Of a stretch of 64,000 nucleotides of DNA, positions 42,411 to 50,972 are shown in pieces. The notes beneath the pieces are model-generated. The model made no database searches, had not been told where the DNA came from, and saw only the letters and a program-made list of their open reading frames with translations. Both the position numbers and the translations under genes were made by a program. The DNA is taken from positions 1-64,000 of the forward strand of contig NZ_DOPX01000008.1 of NCBI RefSeq assembly GCF_003514505.1. The letters run 5' to 3'. The DNA is from Proteiniclasticum sp. GTDB lineage: Bacteria; Bacillota; Clostridia; Clostridiales; Clostridiaceae. Position 1 is the first letter of the stretch. Each line of letters opens with the position of its first letter.

Positions 42411-42908
42411 ATGAAGAAGTTTCTAACCATAGGAGAAATCACAAAGCCGCATGGCATCAAGGGTGAAGTCAAAGTATTTCCTCTAACAGATGACATTCAG
42501 CGTTTTAAAAAATTGAAGAGAGTGTTTATTGACGGACAGGAAGTCAAAGTTTCGTATGTGACGGTAGGTCATGATCGTGCAATTCTAAGGCTGGAAGGTG
42601 TGGACAGCGTGGAGGAGGCAGAGAAGCTGAGGAAGAAGCTTCTTGTTGTTCCCCGTGAGGAAGCTGTAAAACTTGAAGAGGATTCGTATTTCATTGAGGA
42701 CCTCAAAGACTGCACAGTATATGACGAAGAAGGGCTGGAACTTGGCAAAGTAGCGGATGTGATTCAGACTGGAGCCAATGATGTGTATTGGATCAAGAAG
42801 CCTAAGGAGCTGCTCATTCCTGCCATAAGGGATGTGGTTTTGTCTGTGGATGTGGAAGCGGAGAAGATCATCATTAAGCCAATCAGGGTATGGTCCGATG
42901 AAGATTGA
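42411..42908 (+). CDS. rimM: Ribosome maturation factor RimM
   Basis: 30S maturation factor binding S19 at the subunit head. N-terminal RimM domain ITKPHGIKGEVKVFPLTD (about residues 8-25) and C-terminal PRC-barrel (DSYFIEDLKDCTVYDEEG onward, about 90-165, with DVYWIKKPKELLIPAI). ATG at 42411 after GAGG; a GTG two codons earlier is possible. 165 residues; overlaps trmD by 11 bases. Confidence 0.94.
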   Translation: MKKFLTIGEITKPHGIKGEVKVFPLTDDIQRFKKLKRVFIDGQEVKVSYVTVGHDRAILRLEGVDSVEEAEKLRKKLLVVPREEAVKLEEDSYFIEDLKDCTVYDEEGLELGKVADVIQTGANDVYWIKKPKELLIPAIRDVVLSVDVEAEKIIIKPIRVWSDED

Positions 42909-43626
42909 TATTCTGACGTTGTTTCCTGAAATGTTTTCTCTCTTCAATGAAAGTATCATAGGACGCGCCAAAGAGAAGGGTCTTTTCGAAATAAATCCTG
43001 TGAACATCAGAGATTTTTCAAAAGACAAGCACAGGAAAGTGGACGATTACCCTTATGGTGGGGGAAGCGGTCTTGTGATGAGTGTTCAGCCCATACGGGA
43101 CGCACTGAAGGAGATCAAAAAGGCCAATGGCGGACCTGTAATTTTTCTTGGACCTAAGGGCAAGACATTTGATCAGAATACAGCAAGACGGCTGGCCGAA
43201 AAGGATCAGCTTATTTTTCTCTGTGGTCATTATGAAGGGATTGATGAAAGGCTGTATGAGGACATAGATGAGGAAATCTCCTTGGGGGATTTCATTCTCA
43301 CTGGAGGAGAGATGGCAGCCATTCCTATCATTGACAGCATTCTGAGACTTCGGGAAGGTGTTCTTGGCAGAGACGAAAGTTCTGTGGAAGAAAGTTTTTC
43401 AGAGAACCTTCTGGAGTATCCGCAGTATACACGACCCGAAGTGTATGAAGGCGAGCAGGTTCCGGAGATCCTGCTTTCGGGGCATCATGAGAACATCAGA
43501 CAGTGGAGAAGATACCAGATGCTGATGATTACAAGAGAGAAAAGACCCGATCTGTATGCAAGACATCAGCTGTCTAAAGATGACCTGAAAATCATAAAAA
43601 AATTCTCTAAAGATCATGAAAAATGA
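42898..43626 (+). CDS. trmD: tRNA (guanine-37-N1)-methyltransferase TrmD
   Basis: SPOUT-fold enzyme methylating G37 next to the anticodon, preventing +1 frameshifts. MKIDILTLFPEMF start, DDYPYGGGSGLVM (about residues 47-59), SAM-knot segments IFLGPKGKTFDQ (about 81), LCGHYEGIDERL (about 108-119) and LGDFILTGGEMA (about 129-140). 242 residues. ATG lies inside the end of rimM. Confidence 0.97.
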   Translation: MKIDILTLFPEMFSLFNESIIGRAKEKGLFEINPVNIRDFSKDKHRKVDDYPYGGGSGLVMSVQPIRDALKEIKKANGGPVIFLGPKGKTFDQNTARRLAEKDQLIFLCGHYEGIDERLYEDIDEEISLGDFILTGGEMAAIPIIDSILRLREGVLGRDESSVEESFSENLLEYPQYTRPEVYEGEQVPEILLSGHHENIRQWRRYQMLMITREKRPDLYARHQLSKDDLKIIKKFSKDHEK

Positions 43627-43636
43627 TGATTTTTAC

Positions 43637-43747
43637 TTGTAACGGTATTGTTGTTTGTGGTAATATATAGTTTGTGCTAGTACGGGCGTTCCACTGGGAA
43701 GAAATGCTTCTGTATGAACGTCAATTTATCTTTAGGAGGGAATGCAC
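43637..43747 (+). promoter_or_regulatory. Promoter and structured leader of rplS
   Basis: TTGTAA (43637-43642), 18-base spacer, TAATAT (43661-43666). The ~75-base leader contains a two-tier hairpin: GGCGTTC/GAACGTC (43685-43691, 43716-43722) enclosing GAAG/CTTC. Position and shape fit an L19 autoregulatory leader as described in Firmicutes; not confirmed by alignment. Confidence 0.5.
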
Positions 43748-44095
43748 ATGAACGAATTAATCAGAGCGATTGAAGCAGAGCAGTTGAGAGAGACTGCACT
43801 ACCTAAGTTTAACGTAGGAGACACCGTTAAGGTCCACGTTAAAATCAAGGAAGGCGACAAGGAAAGAATCCAGGTATTCGAAGGCGCAGTAATCAAGGTT
43901 CAGAACGGTGGAGTACGTGAGACTTTCACAGTGAGAAGACTTGCTTATGGTGTTGGCGTAGAAAGAACTTTCCCTGTAAATTCACCATCTGTAGACAAGC
44001 TTGAAGTTGTCAGAAAGGGTAGAGTAAGAAGAGCTAAGCTGTTCTACCTAAGAGACAGAGTTGGTAAGGCTGCAAAGGTTAAAAACGCTAGATAA
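43748..44095 (+). CDS. rplS: 50S ribosomal protein L19
   Basis: 115-residue large-subunit protein at the 30S-50S interface: NELIRAIEAEQLRE start, FNVGDTVKVHVKIKEGDKERIQVFEG (two stretches) and VRRAKLFYLRDRVGKAAKVKN end. Start at 43748 because AGGAGGG (43734-43740) is seven bases away; the ATG at 43742 is too close. Confidence 0.98.
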   Translation: MNELIRAIEAEQLRETALPKFNVGDTVKVHVKIKEGDKERIQVFEGAVIKVQNGGVRETFTVRRLAYGVGVERTFPVNSPSVDKLEVVRKGRVRRAKLFYLRDRVGKAAKVKNAR

Positions 44096-44101
44096 GATGA
44101 T

Positions 44102-44130
44102 AAAAAAGAGGCTTTTAGTCTCTTTTTTGT
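44102..44130 (+). terminator. Terminator after rplS
   Basis: AAAAAAGAG/CTCTTTTTT stem followed by GTTTT. Confidence 0.75.
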
Positions 44131-44156
44131 TTTATCGGAAGAAAATCGCATATAAT
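44127..44156 (+). promoter_or_regulatory. Possible promoter of the GNAT-rbgA-rnhB unit
   Basis: TTGTTT (44127-44132), 18-base spacer, TATAAT (44151-44156). Weak -35, good -10. Confidence 0.4.
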
Positions 44157-44185
44157 AGAAGTAAATGTATGTGGAGGAGTAGACC

Positions 44186-44692
44186 ATGCTGCGGTTATTA
44201 AAACCCGATGAGACTATGAAGGAAGAGATTCTGAGATATAACGATGCCTGGGGAAAGAGAAACCTTAAACTTGTCCCTCAAGCAGCAAGGCTTGGGACTT
44301 TGTCTTTCGAGGACTGGCTGAAAGATACAAGAGAACTTGAAACAGTTGCGGAAGAGCCTTTTGTCACTCAGGAAGTGTGGTTTCTTTATAGAGACGACAC
44401 CATTGTTGGTGCCTGCACCTTGAGACATTCTTTGAATGCATATCTCTTTGCTGTTGGTGGCCAGATTGGTTATGGTGTTCATCCAGACGAGAGAGAAAAG
44501 GGATATGCCACATATATGCTCAAAGAAATGCTATACTATGCTAAGAAAAGAGGACTAAGAAAGATTCTAGTCACTTGCTCTGTAGGAAATACCGCGTCTG
44601 AAAAGACCATAGAAAAGTGCGGTGGAATCCTTGAAAATATAATGGAAGACGGAGAGAACCAGGTTGCAAGATACTGGTTTCATCTCCAGTAA
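44186..44692 (+). CDS. GNAT family N-acetyltransferase
   Basis: 168-residue acetyl-CoA-dependent acyltransferase. The acetyl-CoA-binding motif A is IGYGVHPDEREKGYATYMLKEML (two stretches, about residues 92-114), the R/Q-x-x-G-x-A part being EKGYAT; motif B VGNTASEKTIEKCGG follows. Resembles the small YjcK/RimJ-like clostridial acetyltransferases with a long N-terminal helix region; acceptor unknown. GGAGG-like ribosome site before ATG. Precedes rbgA by 14 bases, so probably co-transcribed. Confidence 0.88.
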   Translation: MLRLLKPDETMKEEILRYNDAWGKRNLKLVPQAARLGTLSFEDWLKDTRELETVAEEPFVTQEVWFLYRDDTIVGACTLRHSLNAYLFAVGGQIGYGVHPDEREKGYATYMLKEMLYYAKKRGLRKILVTCSVGNTASEKTIEKCGGILENIMEDGENQVARYWFHLQ

Positions 44693-44706
44693 AGGAAGTG
44701 ATCTTT

Positions 44707-45564
44707 ATGGACATGAAAAAAATCAACTGGTTCCCCGGCCATATGGTGAAAACCCGTCGGGAAATTTCTGCTAATCTGAAGCTGGTGGATGCGGTGATAG
44801 AGATTCGTGATGCGCGAATTGTTTCTTCATCCTCCAATCCGGAAATAGAAAAACTCGTGGAAGGAAAACCCAGAATTATTCTGCTCAATAAATCGGATAT
44901 GGCGGAAGACCAAGTGACAAGGAAATGGAAAAAGGAGCTTGAAAACAACTCCACCATGGTACTTGAAGTCAATTCTCTCACCGGAAAAGGGCTGAACAAT
45001 ATCAAGCCCGCACTGAATGAGCTTCTGAAAGAAAAGCTGGAGAGAAGCAGGGAACGTGGGATTGTGAATTACCACATCAGAGTTATGGTGGTCGGGATTC
45101 CTAATGTGGGAAAGAGCTCTTTCATCAACCGCATGGCGAAGAACTCCATTGCCAAGGTCGGAGACCGACCAGGTGTGACGAAGAACAAGCAGTGGATCAA
45201 GACTAAGGATGGAATCGAGCTTTTGGATACCCCTGGAATTCTATGGCCTAAGTTTGAGGAAGAAACATCACTGAATCTGGCTTTCACAGGAGCAATCAAG
45301 GATGAGATCATGGATATTGAAACCCTTGCTTTGCGACTGGTGGAAAGACTTTCAAATCACTATGGGAAGAGGCTCATGGACCGGTATGGACTGGAGTCTG
45401 TTAGTGAAGAGTCCCTAGAGAATCTGGAAATGATTGCGAGAAAAAGAGGCTGCATCATCAAAGGCGGAGAAATTGATTATACACGTGTAGCGGTGATGCT
45501 GCTGGATGAGTTCAGAAGTGGCAAGCTTGGCAAGATCTCTTTGGAGTGGCCAGAACATGAATAA
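44707..45564 (+). CDS. rbgA: Ribosome biogenesis GTPase RbgA (YlqF)
   Basis: Circularly permuted GTPase needed for late 50S assembly. NWFPGHMVKTRREI start, G4 LNKSDMAED (about residues 60-68), G1 GIPNVGKSSFINRM (about 129-142), G2/G3 with DTPGILWPKF (about 176-185) and the helical C-terminal RNA-binding region. ATG at 44707 behind AAGGAAGTGA; GTG three codons earlier is in frame but inside the ribosome site. 285 residues. The start of rnhB overlaps its stop. Confidence 0.95.
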   Translation: MDMKKINWFPGHMVKTRREISANLKLVDAVIEIRDARIVSSSSNPEIEKLVEGKPRIILLNKSDMAEDQVTRKWKKELENNSTMVLEVNSLTGKGLNNIKPALNELLKEKLERSRERGIVNYHIRVMVVGIPNVGKSSFINRMAKNSIAKVGDRPGVTKNKQWIKTKDGIELLDTPGILWPKFEEETSLNLAFTGAIKDEIMDIETLALRLVERLSNHYGKRLMDRYGLESVSEESLENLEMIARKRGCIIKGGEIDYTRVAVMLLDEFRSGKLGKISLEWPEHE

Positions 45565-46351
45565 GCAAGAGATATTGAAAGAGAGCGCAGCGGCCATAAA
45601 AAGATACATCAAAGATCACGCGGATTTGGTTTTAGAAAATAGAGAAGAATGGATCTCAGCTCTTCTTGAAGACCATAGGAAAGCAGTTCAAGGGATAGGA
45701 CAAAGTTTGAAAAAATCCAAGGAAGCTGAAGAGAAAGAGATCCTTCGTGTAAAAGCGCTGTACCAGCATGATCTTTCATACGGGAAAATTGTCTGCGGCG
45801 TGGATGAAGTGGGAAGAGGACCTCTGGCAGGGCCGATTGTGGCTGCAGCTGTAATTCTGCCTATGGATGATAGTTTTACAGAAATGATTTTGGGGATAGA
45901 CGACTCAAAAAAAATATCAAAAAAGAACAGGGAAATCCTTGCGGAGATGATTAAAGAGAAAGCCTTATCGTACAGTGTTTATGAAATGAGCAATCTTGAT
46001 ATTGACCGCCTTGGGATCTCATACTGCAATCATGAAGTCTTTCGCGGAGCGGTTCGTACCTTATCGGTGAATCCGGAGCTGGTTCTTTCAGATGGTTATA
46101 AGATCAAGGACTATCAGGGGGAGAATATTGCTCTTGTGAAAGGGGATACAATCAGCGCCTCGATTGCCTGCGCATCCATCATTGCCAAGGTGCATCGGGA
46201 CAGGCTGATGGAAAATTATGCCTTATACTATCCGCAGTATGGATTTGAACATAATGCAGGTTATGGAAGCAAAGATCATTTGGAAGCGTTGCAGGAAATT
46301 GGAGCAACCCCTATACACAGAATCTCCTTCCTTTCTAATATCCTGAAATGA
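45557..46351 (+). CDS. rnhB: Ribonuclease HII
   Basis: Cleaves RNA in RNA-DNA hybrids, including single embedded ribonucleotides. An N-terminal ~70-residue helical extension, as in B. subtilis RnhB, precedes the catalytic core IVCGVDEVGRGPLAGPIVAAAV (about residues 77-98) with the DEXD acidic residues, ILGIDDSKKISKKNR, and SDGYKIKDYQG / SIIAKVHRDRLM. 264 residues. ATG overlaps the rbgA stop (ATGAATAA). Confidence 0.95.
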   Translation: MNKQEILKESAAAIKRYIKDHADLVLENREEWISALLEDHRKAVQGIGQSLKKSKEAEEKEILRVKALYQHDLSYGKIVCGVDEVGRGPLAGPIVAAAVILPMDDSFTEMILGIDDSKKISKKNREILAEMIKEKALSYSVYEMSNLDIDRLGISYCNHEVFRGAVRTLSVNPELVLSDGYKIKDYQGENIALVKGDTISASIACASIIAKVHRDRLMENYALYYPQYGFEHNAGYGSKDHLEALQEIGATPIHRISFLSNILK

Positions 46352-46381
46352 CCGCGCGAAAGTAAACTGAATAAAACATCG

Positions 46382-46429
46382 AACCTCCCTGATAATAGAA
46401 GTACTTGCGACTATATCAATGTGGAGGTT
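46382..46429 (+). promoter_or_regulatory. Hairpin that can mask the dprA ribosome site
   Basis: AACCTCC (46382-46388) is a perfect complement of GGAGGTT (46423-46429), which contains the dprA Shine-Dalgarno. Just upstream AATAAAAC could instead pair with GTTTTATT. The 34-nt loop is long, so this is either translational control or the end structure of the rnhB message. Confidence 0.4.
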
Positions 46430-46434
46430 TTATT

Positions 46435-47226
46435 GTGGAACGTGAACTTTATAAGTCTCTACCTAGGAAGCAGCGGCTCTTTGCAGCGTTTTCCTTCGGC
46501 ACCTATGTGGAGAAAAGAAAAATGATGTTTGGAGATTCGGTATCTTCTGGAGCGATACATACTGGGACTGAGGCGTTTCTCCTCATCGGAGATGAAGATT
46601 ATCCAGACAAGCTATATGATTTATCGAATCCACCGTTACTGCTTTATTATCGAGGAGAGAAGAAGCTGCTGAAAGATGCCGCTGTATCAGTTGTAGGATC
46701 TAGAACGCCTTCTTCCTATGGTGTGAAGATGACTAGGAACATCGTAAACGAGCTTTCTCTTTATAATATCTCAATAATCAGTGGTGGAGCCAGAGGGATA
46801 GATACAACAGCCCACAGAGCGGCTCTTCAAGCTGGAAACAGTACCATATGTGTTTTGGGCTGTGGACTTGGGGTGGACTATCCGAAAGAAAATGCAGAAC
46901 TTTTTAGAATGGTTTCAAGGAGCGGACTGATGTTGTCTGAATATCCTCCTAGTTTTAAACCGGAAAAATGGACATTTCCCATGAGAAACAGAATCATAGC
47001 CGCGTTATCGGATGCTATAGTTGTCACAGAAGCTTCGATGAAGAGTGGTTCTTTACATACAGCAACCTATGGCGTGGAGATCAATAGAGATGTTCATGCA
47101 GTTCCCCACGAAGCTTTATCCCCATGGGGACAGGGGTGTAACCATCTCATAGAACTGGGAGCCGGTATACTATATAATAGTAGGGATTTTTCTGAGGACT
47201 TCAGAAAGCGCCTTACTGGCAGGTAA
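46435..47226 (+). CDS. dprA: DNA-processing protein DprA
   Basis: Binds incoming single-stranded DNA and loads RecA during natural transformation. The Rossmann-like core is intact: VVGSRTPSSYGVKM (about residues 85-98), ISGGARGIDTTAHRAAL (about 114-130), ENRI-type segment FPMRNRIIAALSDAIVVTEASMKSGSLHTA (two stretches, about 181-210). At 263 residues it has only a short N-terminal extension and no C-terminal winged-helix domain. GTG start with GGAGG seven bases upstream. No other competence genes are in the window. Confidence 0.92.
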   Translation: MERELYKSLPRKQRLFAAFSFGTYVEKRKMMFGDSVSSGAIHTGTEAFLLIGDEDYPDKLYDLSNPPLLLYYRGEKKLLKDAAVSVVGSRTPSSYGVKMTRNIVNELSLYNISIISGGARGIDTTAHRAALQAGNSTICVLGCGLGVDYPKENAELFRMVSRSGLMLSEYPPSFKPEKWTFPMRNRIIAALSDAIVVTEASMKSGSLHTATYGVEINRDVHAVPHEALSPWGQGCNHLIELGAGILYNSRDFSEDFRKRLTGR

Positions 47227-47308
47227 ATTCCTGATGGAAGCCTAAAGGGGGAGTGTGGTTTTTTATGGGGTTTAAGAGGGTACTCATGATATTCAGATAA
47301 ATATTCTT

Positions 47309-47337
47309 TTGACATTTCAAATTTCATGGTATAGAAT
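47309..47337 (+). promoter_or_regulatory. Promoter of topA
   Basis: TTGACA (47309-47314), 17-base spacer, TAGAAT (47332-47337); about 110-base leader to topA with no clear structure. Confidence 0.65.
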
Positions 47338-47446
47338 ATGGAATTAATTCACAAAGTTCACCAGTAAGGTGAATAATTGGAATATGAATGAAAAACTTTG
47401 ATATTCCATTGATGTAGTGTTTGAATATACCTTTAAGGGAGAATGT

Positions 47447-49540
47447 ATGAGTCAGAAATTAGTAATCGTTGAGTCACCAGCTAAAGCAAAAACCATCAAG
47501 AAGTATTTGGGAGCGGGATATACTGTGGAAGCATCCATGGGACATATTCGAGATCTTCCTAAAAGCCAGCTTGGCGTAAATGTGGAGGATAATTTTGAGC
47601 CCAAATACATCACCATCAGGGGCAAGGGGGATCTGCTCGCTAAGCTCAGAAAAGAAGCCAAAAAAGCAGATAAAGTCTATCTTGCAACTGACCCTGACCG
47701 TGAAGGGGAAGCCATTAGTTTCCACCTTGCTCAAATATTGAAGCTCAATCCAGAAGAAAATATTCGAATTGAATTCAATGAGATCACGAAAGATGCGGTG
47801 AAGAAATCCATCAAGAATGCGAGGCCCATCAACCAGAAGGTTTTTGATGCCCAACAGGCGAGACGGGTTGTGGATAGACTTGTGGGTTATGAAATCAGTC
47901 CCATTCTATGGAGAAACGTCAAATGGGGACTCAGTGCTGGCAGAGTTCAGTCTGTTGCGCTAAAACTCATCTGTGACAGAGAAAAGGAAATTGAGAAGTT
48001 CGTCTCCAAAGAGTATTGGAGTATTGAGGCAGACCTCCTAAAGGGAAAGAAGACCATTCGAACAAAACTTACTCAGTATAAGAATAAGAAGGTAGAAATC
48101 GAAACTGAGAAAGAGGCAAAGAAGATTGAAAATGATCTGAAGAGTGGGTCTTTTGTCGTTTCCAGCATAAAGAAGAGCACCAAACTTAAGAATCCATTGG
48201 CGCCATTTATAACGTCAACCCTGCAGCAGGAAGCATCTAAACGGCTGAATTATCAAACCCGAAGGACCATGAGTGTTGCTCAGAAGCTCTATGAAGGTAT
48301 GGAGGTGAAGGGGCATGGATCCGTCGGTCTTATCACCTATATGAGAACAGATTCCACTAGGGTATCAGATGAGGCTCAGACTGCAGCAAAAGAGTTCATT
48401 GAAATGAATTTTGGCAAGAACTATTACCCCGCTACACCAAGGGTGTATAAAGGGAAAAAGAATGCACAGGATGCTCATGAAGCCATCAGACCCTCCAATG
48501 TGCATTTAACACCAGAACAGGTGAAAGACAGCCTCAAATCAGAAGAGTACAAGCTCTACAAGCTCATTTGGGAAAGATTTGTAGCCAGTCAGATGGCCAG
48601 CTGCAAACTGAATACCATATCTCTTGAAGTCCTTAATGGAGATTATAAGTTTAGAGCCAGTGGTTCTTCAGTAGCTTTTGATGGTTTTATGAAGCTTTAT
48701 GATTACCAAAGTGAAGAGGAAGAGGAGAATACGGCAATACCGGAACTTGATGAGAATGAAGTTCTTAACAGCAAGGAAATTAAGCTCAATCAGCACTTTA
48801 CACAGCCTCCAGCGCGGTATACGGAAGCTAGTTTTGTAAAGACCTTAGAAGAACTTGGTATTGGTCGACCTTCCACATATGCACCTACAATCTCAACACT
48901 TCTGAACAGGCTTTATGTGGAAAGAGATAAAAAGAGTCTCCTACCTACAGATTTAGGGAAGATTGTTAATGATCTTATGAGCTCTTACTTTAAAGATATT
49001 GTGGATGTGGAGTTCACTGCTGATATGGAATCCAGACTGGATCTGATTGAAGAAGGCAAGGAAACATGGAAAGAGGTTGTTGGGAGTTTCTATACTCCAC
49101 TGAAAAAAGATATTGATCATGCAGAGAGCTCCGTCTCCAAGATTACCATTGAGGATGAGATTTCTGATGAAATCTGCGATAAGTGCGGGAAACATTTTGT
49201 CATTAAGAATGGAAGGTTTGGAAAATTTCTTGCATGTTCTGGATATCCAGACTGCAAAAACACAAAAGCCATCGTAGAGAAGCTGGATGTTAAATGTCCA
49301 CTCTGCAATGAAGGTGACGTTCTGCAGAGGAAATCCAGAAAAGGAAAGAAGTTCTTTGGGTGTTCCAGATATCCTGAATGTAATTATGTCAGCTGGTATG
49401 AACCCGTGAAAGAACCGTGTCCTCAGTGTAATGGTCTTCTTTACAAGAAGTATTCCAAGAAAGATGGAACTTACTTGGCTTGTGATACAGAAGGATGCGG
49501 ATTTAAGAAAAAGGTTGAAAAAGCGAACGAAGAAGACTAA
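47447..49540 (+). CDS. topA: DNA topoisomerase I
   Basis: Type IA topoisomerase relaxing negative supercoils. Toprim domain KLVIVESPAKAKTIKKYLG at the N-terminus with DPDREGEAI (about residues 82-90); active-site region GLITYMRTDSTRVS with catalytic Tyr near 297; ARYTEASFVKTLEELGIGRPSTYAPT (two stretches, about 458-483). The tail carries three Cys4 zinc ribbons (about 573-600, 614-646, 657-684). 697 residues. ATG at 47447 after AAGGGAGAAT. Confidence 0.97.
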   Translation: MSQKLVIVESPAKAKTIKKYLGAGYTVEASMGHIRDLPKSQLGVNVEDNFEPKYITIRGKGDLLAKLRKEAKKADKVYLATDPDREGEAISFHLAQILKLNPEENIRIEFNEITKDAVKKSIKNARPINQKVFDAQQARRVVDRLVGYEISPILWRNVKWGLSAGRVQSVALKLICDREKEIEKFVSKEYWSIEADLLKGKKTIRTKLTQYKNKKVEIETEKEAKKIENDLKSGSFVVSSIKKSTKLKNPLAPFITSTLQQEASKRLNYQTRRTMSVAQKLYEGMEVKGHGSVGLITYMRTDSTRVSDEAQTAAKEFIEMNFGKNYYPATPRVYKGKKNAQDAHEAIRPSNVHLTPEQVKDSLKSEEYKLYKLIWERFVASQMASCKLNTISLEVLNGDYKFRASGSSVAFDGFMKLYDYQSEEEEENTAIPELDENEVLNSKEIKLNQHFTQPPARYTEASFVKTLEELGIGRPSTYAPTISTLLNRLYVERDKKSLLPTDLGKIVNDLMSSYFKDIVDVEFTADMESRLDLIEEGKETWKEVVGSFYTPLKKDIDHAESSVSKITIEDEISDEICDKCGKHFVIKNGRFGKFLACSGYPDCKNTKAIVEKLDVKCPLCNEGDVLQRKSRKGKKFFGCSRYPECNYVSWYEPVKEPCPQCNGLLYKKYSKKDGTYLACDTEGCGFKKKVEKANEED

Positions 49541-49579
49541 TGAAGTCTTCACAATATCTGAAAGGGAACGGGAAAGGGA

Positions 49580-49617
49580 AAGGAAAAGATCCAGCGGTGC
49601 GTCTTTTCCTTTTTTCA
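49580..49617 (+). terminator. Terminator after topA
   Basis: AAGGAAAAGA/TCTTTTCCTT 10-bp stem, 12-nt loop, six T. Confidence 0.75.
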
Positions 49618-49618
49618 T

Positions 49619-50000
49619 TGCATTCGGCTGAAAAAGAGTATATACTCTACAAGTCTGTGTTTTTTGAAAATTTGTGAATTTATTTAGGATTCTGTTTTTT
49701 TTGGTTTCGTAGAAATGTTTATATAATTCATTGCACTATAGAAAATCATCTTAATTTCGGCGCATTTTGAATTTATTCACCAAACCAATCTGATATCCAA
49801 GCAAGGTATTGGTAAGAAATTGTTATATGTTCATCGGGAAATCGAAAATTAAATCATTTTTATAAATGTTTGTGTAAAGAAAAAAGGATTTTGAATTGTG
49901 CAAAATTATTGAATAATCCTTTAATTTGTGATATCATCTTGATGGACCGATAACAATTCAAAATATTCACAATATTAGCATAGGAGTAAGGGGGATAACG
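49619..50000 (+). promoter_or_regulatory. Long AT-rich codY upstream region with promoter and candidate operators
   Basis: No gene seen. TTGAAT (49909-49914), 17-base spacer, TATCAT (49932-49937) is the likely codY promoter. Upstream are a perfect 14-bp palindrome AGAGTATATACTCT (49635-49648), a CodY-box-like TGTTTTTTGAAAATT (49658-49672, 12 of 15 against AATTTTCWGAAAATT), and an inverted repeat AAAGGATT/AATCCTTT (49883-49890, 49915-49922) covering the -35. Confidence 0.5.
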
Positions 50001-50774
50001 ATGTCATTATTAAATAAGACTAGAAAACTCAATAAGATCCTTCAAAAATCAGGAACTGAACCTGTTGTTTTTGATGATATCTGCGAAATCTTAAGCGAGG
50101 AGCTCCATTCCGATGTGTATGTGGTCAGCCGAAGAGGTAAGATCTTAGGTCATAAGTTCACATATCCATTCACAACAAAAGATGAGTATTCATCTGTATT
50201 GGAAGAAATGAAATACAGTGATGATTATAATGATACACTACTCAAAATCGGTGAAACATTGGTGAATCTAAGTGCAGATGAGCGGTATGTGCTGAACATT
50301 GAGAAGGAATATGAAGGCAAGGATAAGATTACGACCATCGTGCCAATCAACGGAAACCGTGAACGGTTGGGTACACTGATTCTTGTATCTCTTGAAGGAG
50401 AATATACGGATGAGGATATCGTTCTTGCTGAGTATTCCGCAACAATCATTGGTCTTGAGATTCTCAGATCAAAACAACTGGAAAGCGAAGAAGACCAGAG
50501 GAAGAATGATGTGGTGGATTTGGCGATTCAGACTCTCTCATACAGTGAGAAAGAAGCTGTGAACCATATTTTCAGAGAACTGGATGGAGATGAGGGACTT
50601 CTCGTTGCTTCCAGAATTGCGGACAAAGTTGGCATCACCAGGTCTGTTATTGTCAATGCCCTGAGAAAGCTGGAAAGCGCTGGTGTAATCAAATCCAGAT
50701 CTCTAGGAATGAAAGGTACCAGAATCACAATTCTAAATGATAAACTTCTTGAAAAACTGGATATCCGTAAATAA
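50001..50774 (+). CDS. codY: Global nutrient-responsive repressor CodY
   Basis: Cytoplasmic repressor that binds DNA when loaded with branched-chain amino acids and GTP, controlling amino acid, carbon and virulence genes across low-GC Gram-positives. N-terminal ligand-binding GAF domain (about residues 1-155) and C-terminal winged HTH with the near-invariant ASRIADKVGITRSVIVNALRKLESAGVIKSRSLGMKGTRI (two stretches, about 201-240). 257 residues, as usual. Its own promoter and terminator make it monocistronic. The liv importer at the other end of the window is a plausible target class. Confidence 0.97.
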   Translation: MSLLNKTRKLNKILQKSGTEPVVFDDICEILSEELHSDVYVVSRRGKILGHKFTYPFTTKDEYSSVLEEMKYSDDYNDTLLKIGETLVNLSADERYVLNIEKEYEGKDKITTIVPINGNRERLGTLILVSLEGEYTDEDIVLAEYSATIIGLEILRSKQLESEEDQRKNDVVDLAIQTLSYSEKEAVNHIFRELDGDEGLLVASRIADKVGITRSVIVNALRKLESAGVIKSRSLGMKGTRITILNDKLLEKLDIRK

Positions 50775-50810
50775 TTAAGTAGATGTTATGATGAAATAAT
50801 GATTTTCAGA

Positions 50811-50837
50811 CAAAAACCAGTTTTAAACTGGTTTTTG
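50811..50837. terminator. Terminator after codY
   Basis: 27-base perfect palindrome, 13-bp arms CAAAAACCAGTTT/AAACTGGTTTTTG; T run on the plus strand inside the right arm. Confidence 0.8.
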
Positions 50838-50935
50838 TTGCTTCTGAGAGAAGCTTATGGTATACTACTTTAGGATAAAAATAATCACATGCACTGATTT
50901 CAGAGAGGTTGCCCGGAAGGGTTTCTCTGAGAAAT
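50838..50935 (+). promoter_or_regulatory. Promoter and hairpin leader of rpsB
   Basis: TTGCTT (50838-50843), 17-base spacer, TATACT (50861-50866). The ~100-base leader has a hairpin with arms TTTCAGAGA and TCTCTGAGAAA (50898-50934) capped by CCC-GGAA-GGG. It may be an S2 feedback leader; unverified. Confidence 0.55.
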
Positions 50936-50972
50936 GAAGTGGATGGAAGGTTAAAAACCAGGAGGTAAAAAA

